Assembly: GCA_017656265.1 (NCBI GenBank)
Contig: JACDOD010000009.1
Coordinates: 81,850 to 145,849, forward strand
Reading direction: 5' to 3'
Length of the DNA stretch: 64,000 nucleotides
Origin: Bacillaceae bacterium
GTDB lineage: Bacteria; Bacillota; Bacilli; Bacillales; Alkalibacillaceae
Shown here: positions 62,743 to 64,000 of the stretch, piece after piece
How the letters are laid out: each line of letters begins with the position of its first letter
Position numbering within the stretch: position 1 is the first letter of the stretch
Translations under genes and position numbers: made by a program
The notes under the pieces: generated by a model
The model's input: only the letters and a program-made list of their open reading frames with translations
What the model was told of the DNA's origin: nothing
The model's database searches: none

Positions 62743-63827
62743 ATGGTCTGCTGTATGCTCAGTTTCGTACGCTTTTGAGAAAACCCTTTGTGTACGTGAT
62801 TGTAACGTTAAGCTGTGTACTGTTTAGTTTTGTTATGGGGAGTGGGGGTGATATAAATACTCCAATACCTGTTTATATTGATACAAATGAGTCACAGGCA
62901 GAACAAGTGGTAGACTACCTGGAAGCAAACAGTTCACAAACTTTTGACATTACGGAAAAATCCGAAGTCATCCGTTCCGTGCGGGAAGGAATGGTGTATG
63001 CAGGTCTGATATTAGAAAGCAACAGTTATGACATCGTAGTGGCCTTCGATAATTCAAATGCAATGGCGCTTGAACAGAACGTAAGGAAAGCTTACGCAGA
63101 TATCCTGCAGCAGGAGAAGTTACGATCCAGCGATCATCCTCAGGCTGAACAAGTTATGGCTCAGCTTGATGATCAACTGTTCAGCATAAAGACAGAAAGT
63201 TTCCTGAGTGAAACATCGTTTAAATATGACAGTAAACTTCAGGCGATATTTGGAATGTCGGTTTACTTTGTCGTTTTTACGATTGCGTATAACGTTATTC
63301 ATCTCCTGACAGCGAAACAGACCGGAATCTGGGACCGTATGATCCTATCACCGACAAGAAAATGGGAAGTATATATGGGGATATTAATGTATGCGTTTAT
63401 CCTTGGATATTTTCAGGTTTTCATTATATTTAGCATATTTAAATGGGGACTGAACGTTGATTTTTATGATGGCTTTATTAATATGCTGATTTTGTTGATT
63501 CCATACGTTCTGTCTATCGTCTCCCTATCGGTTTTTCTGGCAGGGATTTCAAAAAATATTCAAACATTTAACACGCTCGTCCCATTAATTTCTGTTTCAC
63601 TGGCCATGATTGGAGGGGCTTTCTGGCCAATTGAAGTTGTGACCAATCAATATCTTCTATTACTGGCTAAAATTGATCCAATCACGTATATTCTGGACGG
63701 GTTAAAGAAGGTGACCCTTTATCAAGGAACACTGACTGAAGCGTTGTACCCTATGAGTATTTTGTTATTTATGAGTGTTCTCTTAATGGGGATCGGGATT
63801 AATTTAATGGAGAGAAGAAATGAATAG
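62739..63827 (+). CDS. lnrN: ABC-2 permease, LnrN-like
   Basis: 362 residues with the same plan as LnrM: TM1, an extracytoplasmic domain (~150 residues, PVYIDTNESQAEQVVDYLEA), coupling helix KQTGIWDRMILSPTRKWEV, five further segments. Together with LnrM it forms a heteromeric exporter membrane pair for LnrL. The ribosome site AAAGGGGGG lies inside the end of lnrM. Confidence 0.86.
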   Translation: MNGLLYAQFRTLLRKPFVYVIVTLSCVLFSFVMGSGGDINTPIPVYIDTNESQAEQVVDYLEANSSQTFDITEKSEVIRSVREGMVYAGLILESNSYDIVVAFDNSNAMALEQNVRKAYADILQQEKLRSSDHPQAEQVMAQLDDQLFSIKTESFLSETSFKYDSKLQAIFGMSVYFVVFTIAYNVIHLLTAKQTGIWDRMILSPTRKWEVYMGILMYAFILGYFQVFIIFSIFKWGLNVDFYDGFINMLILLIPYVLSIVSLSVFLAGISKNIQTFNTLVPLISVSLAMIGGAFWPIEVVTNQYLLLLAKIDPITYILDGLKKVTLYQGTLTEALYPMSILLFMSVLLMGIGINLMERRNE

Positions 63828-63872
63828 TATGCTGCAGATTTTTGTTCGTGATGAAAGATAAAATGGCTTTGA

Positions 63873-63950
63873 GGCCGGGACAAAATAACATTGGTATGAA
63901 ATATCCGAACTCGATTCAGTCGTCACTTGAATGAGTTCGGATATTTTTTT
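63873..63950 (+). repeat. MITE-like left end and repeat hairpin, copy 4
   Basis: GGCCGGGACAAAA (63873-63885) matches the MITE terminal repeat with one change, followed by the hairpin AAATATCCGAACTC (63899) / GAGTTCGGATATTT (63933) and a T-run. It works as the terminator of the lnr operon. The right end of the element is not in view. Confidence 0.75.
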
Positions 63951-63952
63951 CT

Positions 63953-64000
63953 GTGCGCCCGGCATGTGCGCAGGCTATAGGGTTCAAGTCCCGAACCGCA
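63953..64000 (+). mobile_element. 5' end of a group IIC intron (cut by window edge)
   Basis: Begins GTGCGCCCGGCATGTGCGCA, the GUGYG 5' splice consensus and domain I start of bacterial class C introns (B. halodurans Bh.I1 type), with stem TGCGC / GCGCA and then GGGTTCAAGTCCC. It lies three bases after the T-run of a terminator-like hairpin, the target that class C introns choose. Its reverse transcriptase and 3' end are outside the window. Confidence 0.8.

Noticed and set aside
63960..64000. tRNA T-arm-like text GGGTTCAAGTCCC at the right edge
   Set aside because: No tRNA body, acceptor stem or anticodon arm fits around it; the preceding GTGCGCCCGGC and hairpin target match a group IIC intron start far better.

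Overview
The window looks like a chromosomal segment of a low-GC Gram-positive endospore former of the family Bacillaceae, probably one of the Halobacillus/Virgibacillus-like genera. The reasons are strong AGGAGG-type ribosome sites with many TTG and GTG starts, a spore-cortex deacetylase (PdaA), MreBH, a Fur/PerR-type control region on a P1B-4 ATPase, and a gene order collinear with the Bacillus subtilis yfi-yfj-yfk region (yfkJ, yfkI, yfkH, yfkF, yfkD, yfkC, pdaA, yfjP, yfjO, lnrJKLMN). No genus can be proved from the sequence alone.

Layout. 1-9.3 kb holds the start of a SpoIID-like gene, housekeeping genes (glycerophosphodiesterase, MFS carrier, HAD phosphatase), an unrecognised HExxH protein, an ABC exporter, mreBH and a YkgJ-type cysteine-cluster gene. 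9.3-14.2 kb is a tryptophan-catabolism operon (kynU-kynB-kynA plus a sodium-coupled transporter) read leftward. A divergent TetR gene shares its intergenic region, where a palindrome overlaps the kynU -35 box. 14.6-18.8 kb has a macrodomain protein and a TetR-controlled ABC exporter with paired operators. 18.9-26.0 kb has a HAD protein, a CAP-domain secreted protein, PlsC, an SRAP protein and a four-gene ECF sigma cassette (sigma, zinc anti-sigma, triple-module membrane protein, LiaF-like protein). 26.1-38.9 kb has an amino-acid symporter, the yfkJIH cluster, an iron-efflux-type P1B-4 ATPase, DMT and MFS carriers, OsmC, YfkD, MscS and a NhaC/YuiF-like antiporter. 39.3-47.6 kb has pdaA, a Gln-rich small protein with a forespore-type promoter, alkA, rlmD, a DUF2243/CtaG pair, a DUF1906 protein and a zinc alcohol dehydrogenase.

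48.1-58.3 kb is the most distinctive part: a complete type IV pilus locus with three minor pilin-like genes, PilB, PilT, PilC, a major pilin, prepilin peptidase and PilM, PilN, PilO. It includes a retraction ATPase, which the Bacillus competence pseudopilus lacks. The third minor pilin carries a C-terminal array of ten exact 21-residue rungs, most simply read as a beta-solenoid. 58.6-63.8 kb is a LnrJKLMN-type two-component system with its ABC exporter. The window ends 48 bases into what reads as a group IIC intron, inserted just after a terminator-like hairpin.

Several short repeat families lie between the genes: a TIR-bounded MITE-like element (TIR GGCTGGGACAAAA), a mobile terminator-like hairpin (ATATCCGAACT...), an 18-base repeat GTGCCTGTCACTTGTCGA with its inverted partner, a GC-rich palindromic element, a 42-bp tandem array and a 52-bp tandem array. 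All functional calls come from reading the protein and DNA sequences; no database search was run.
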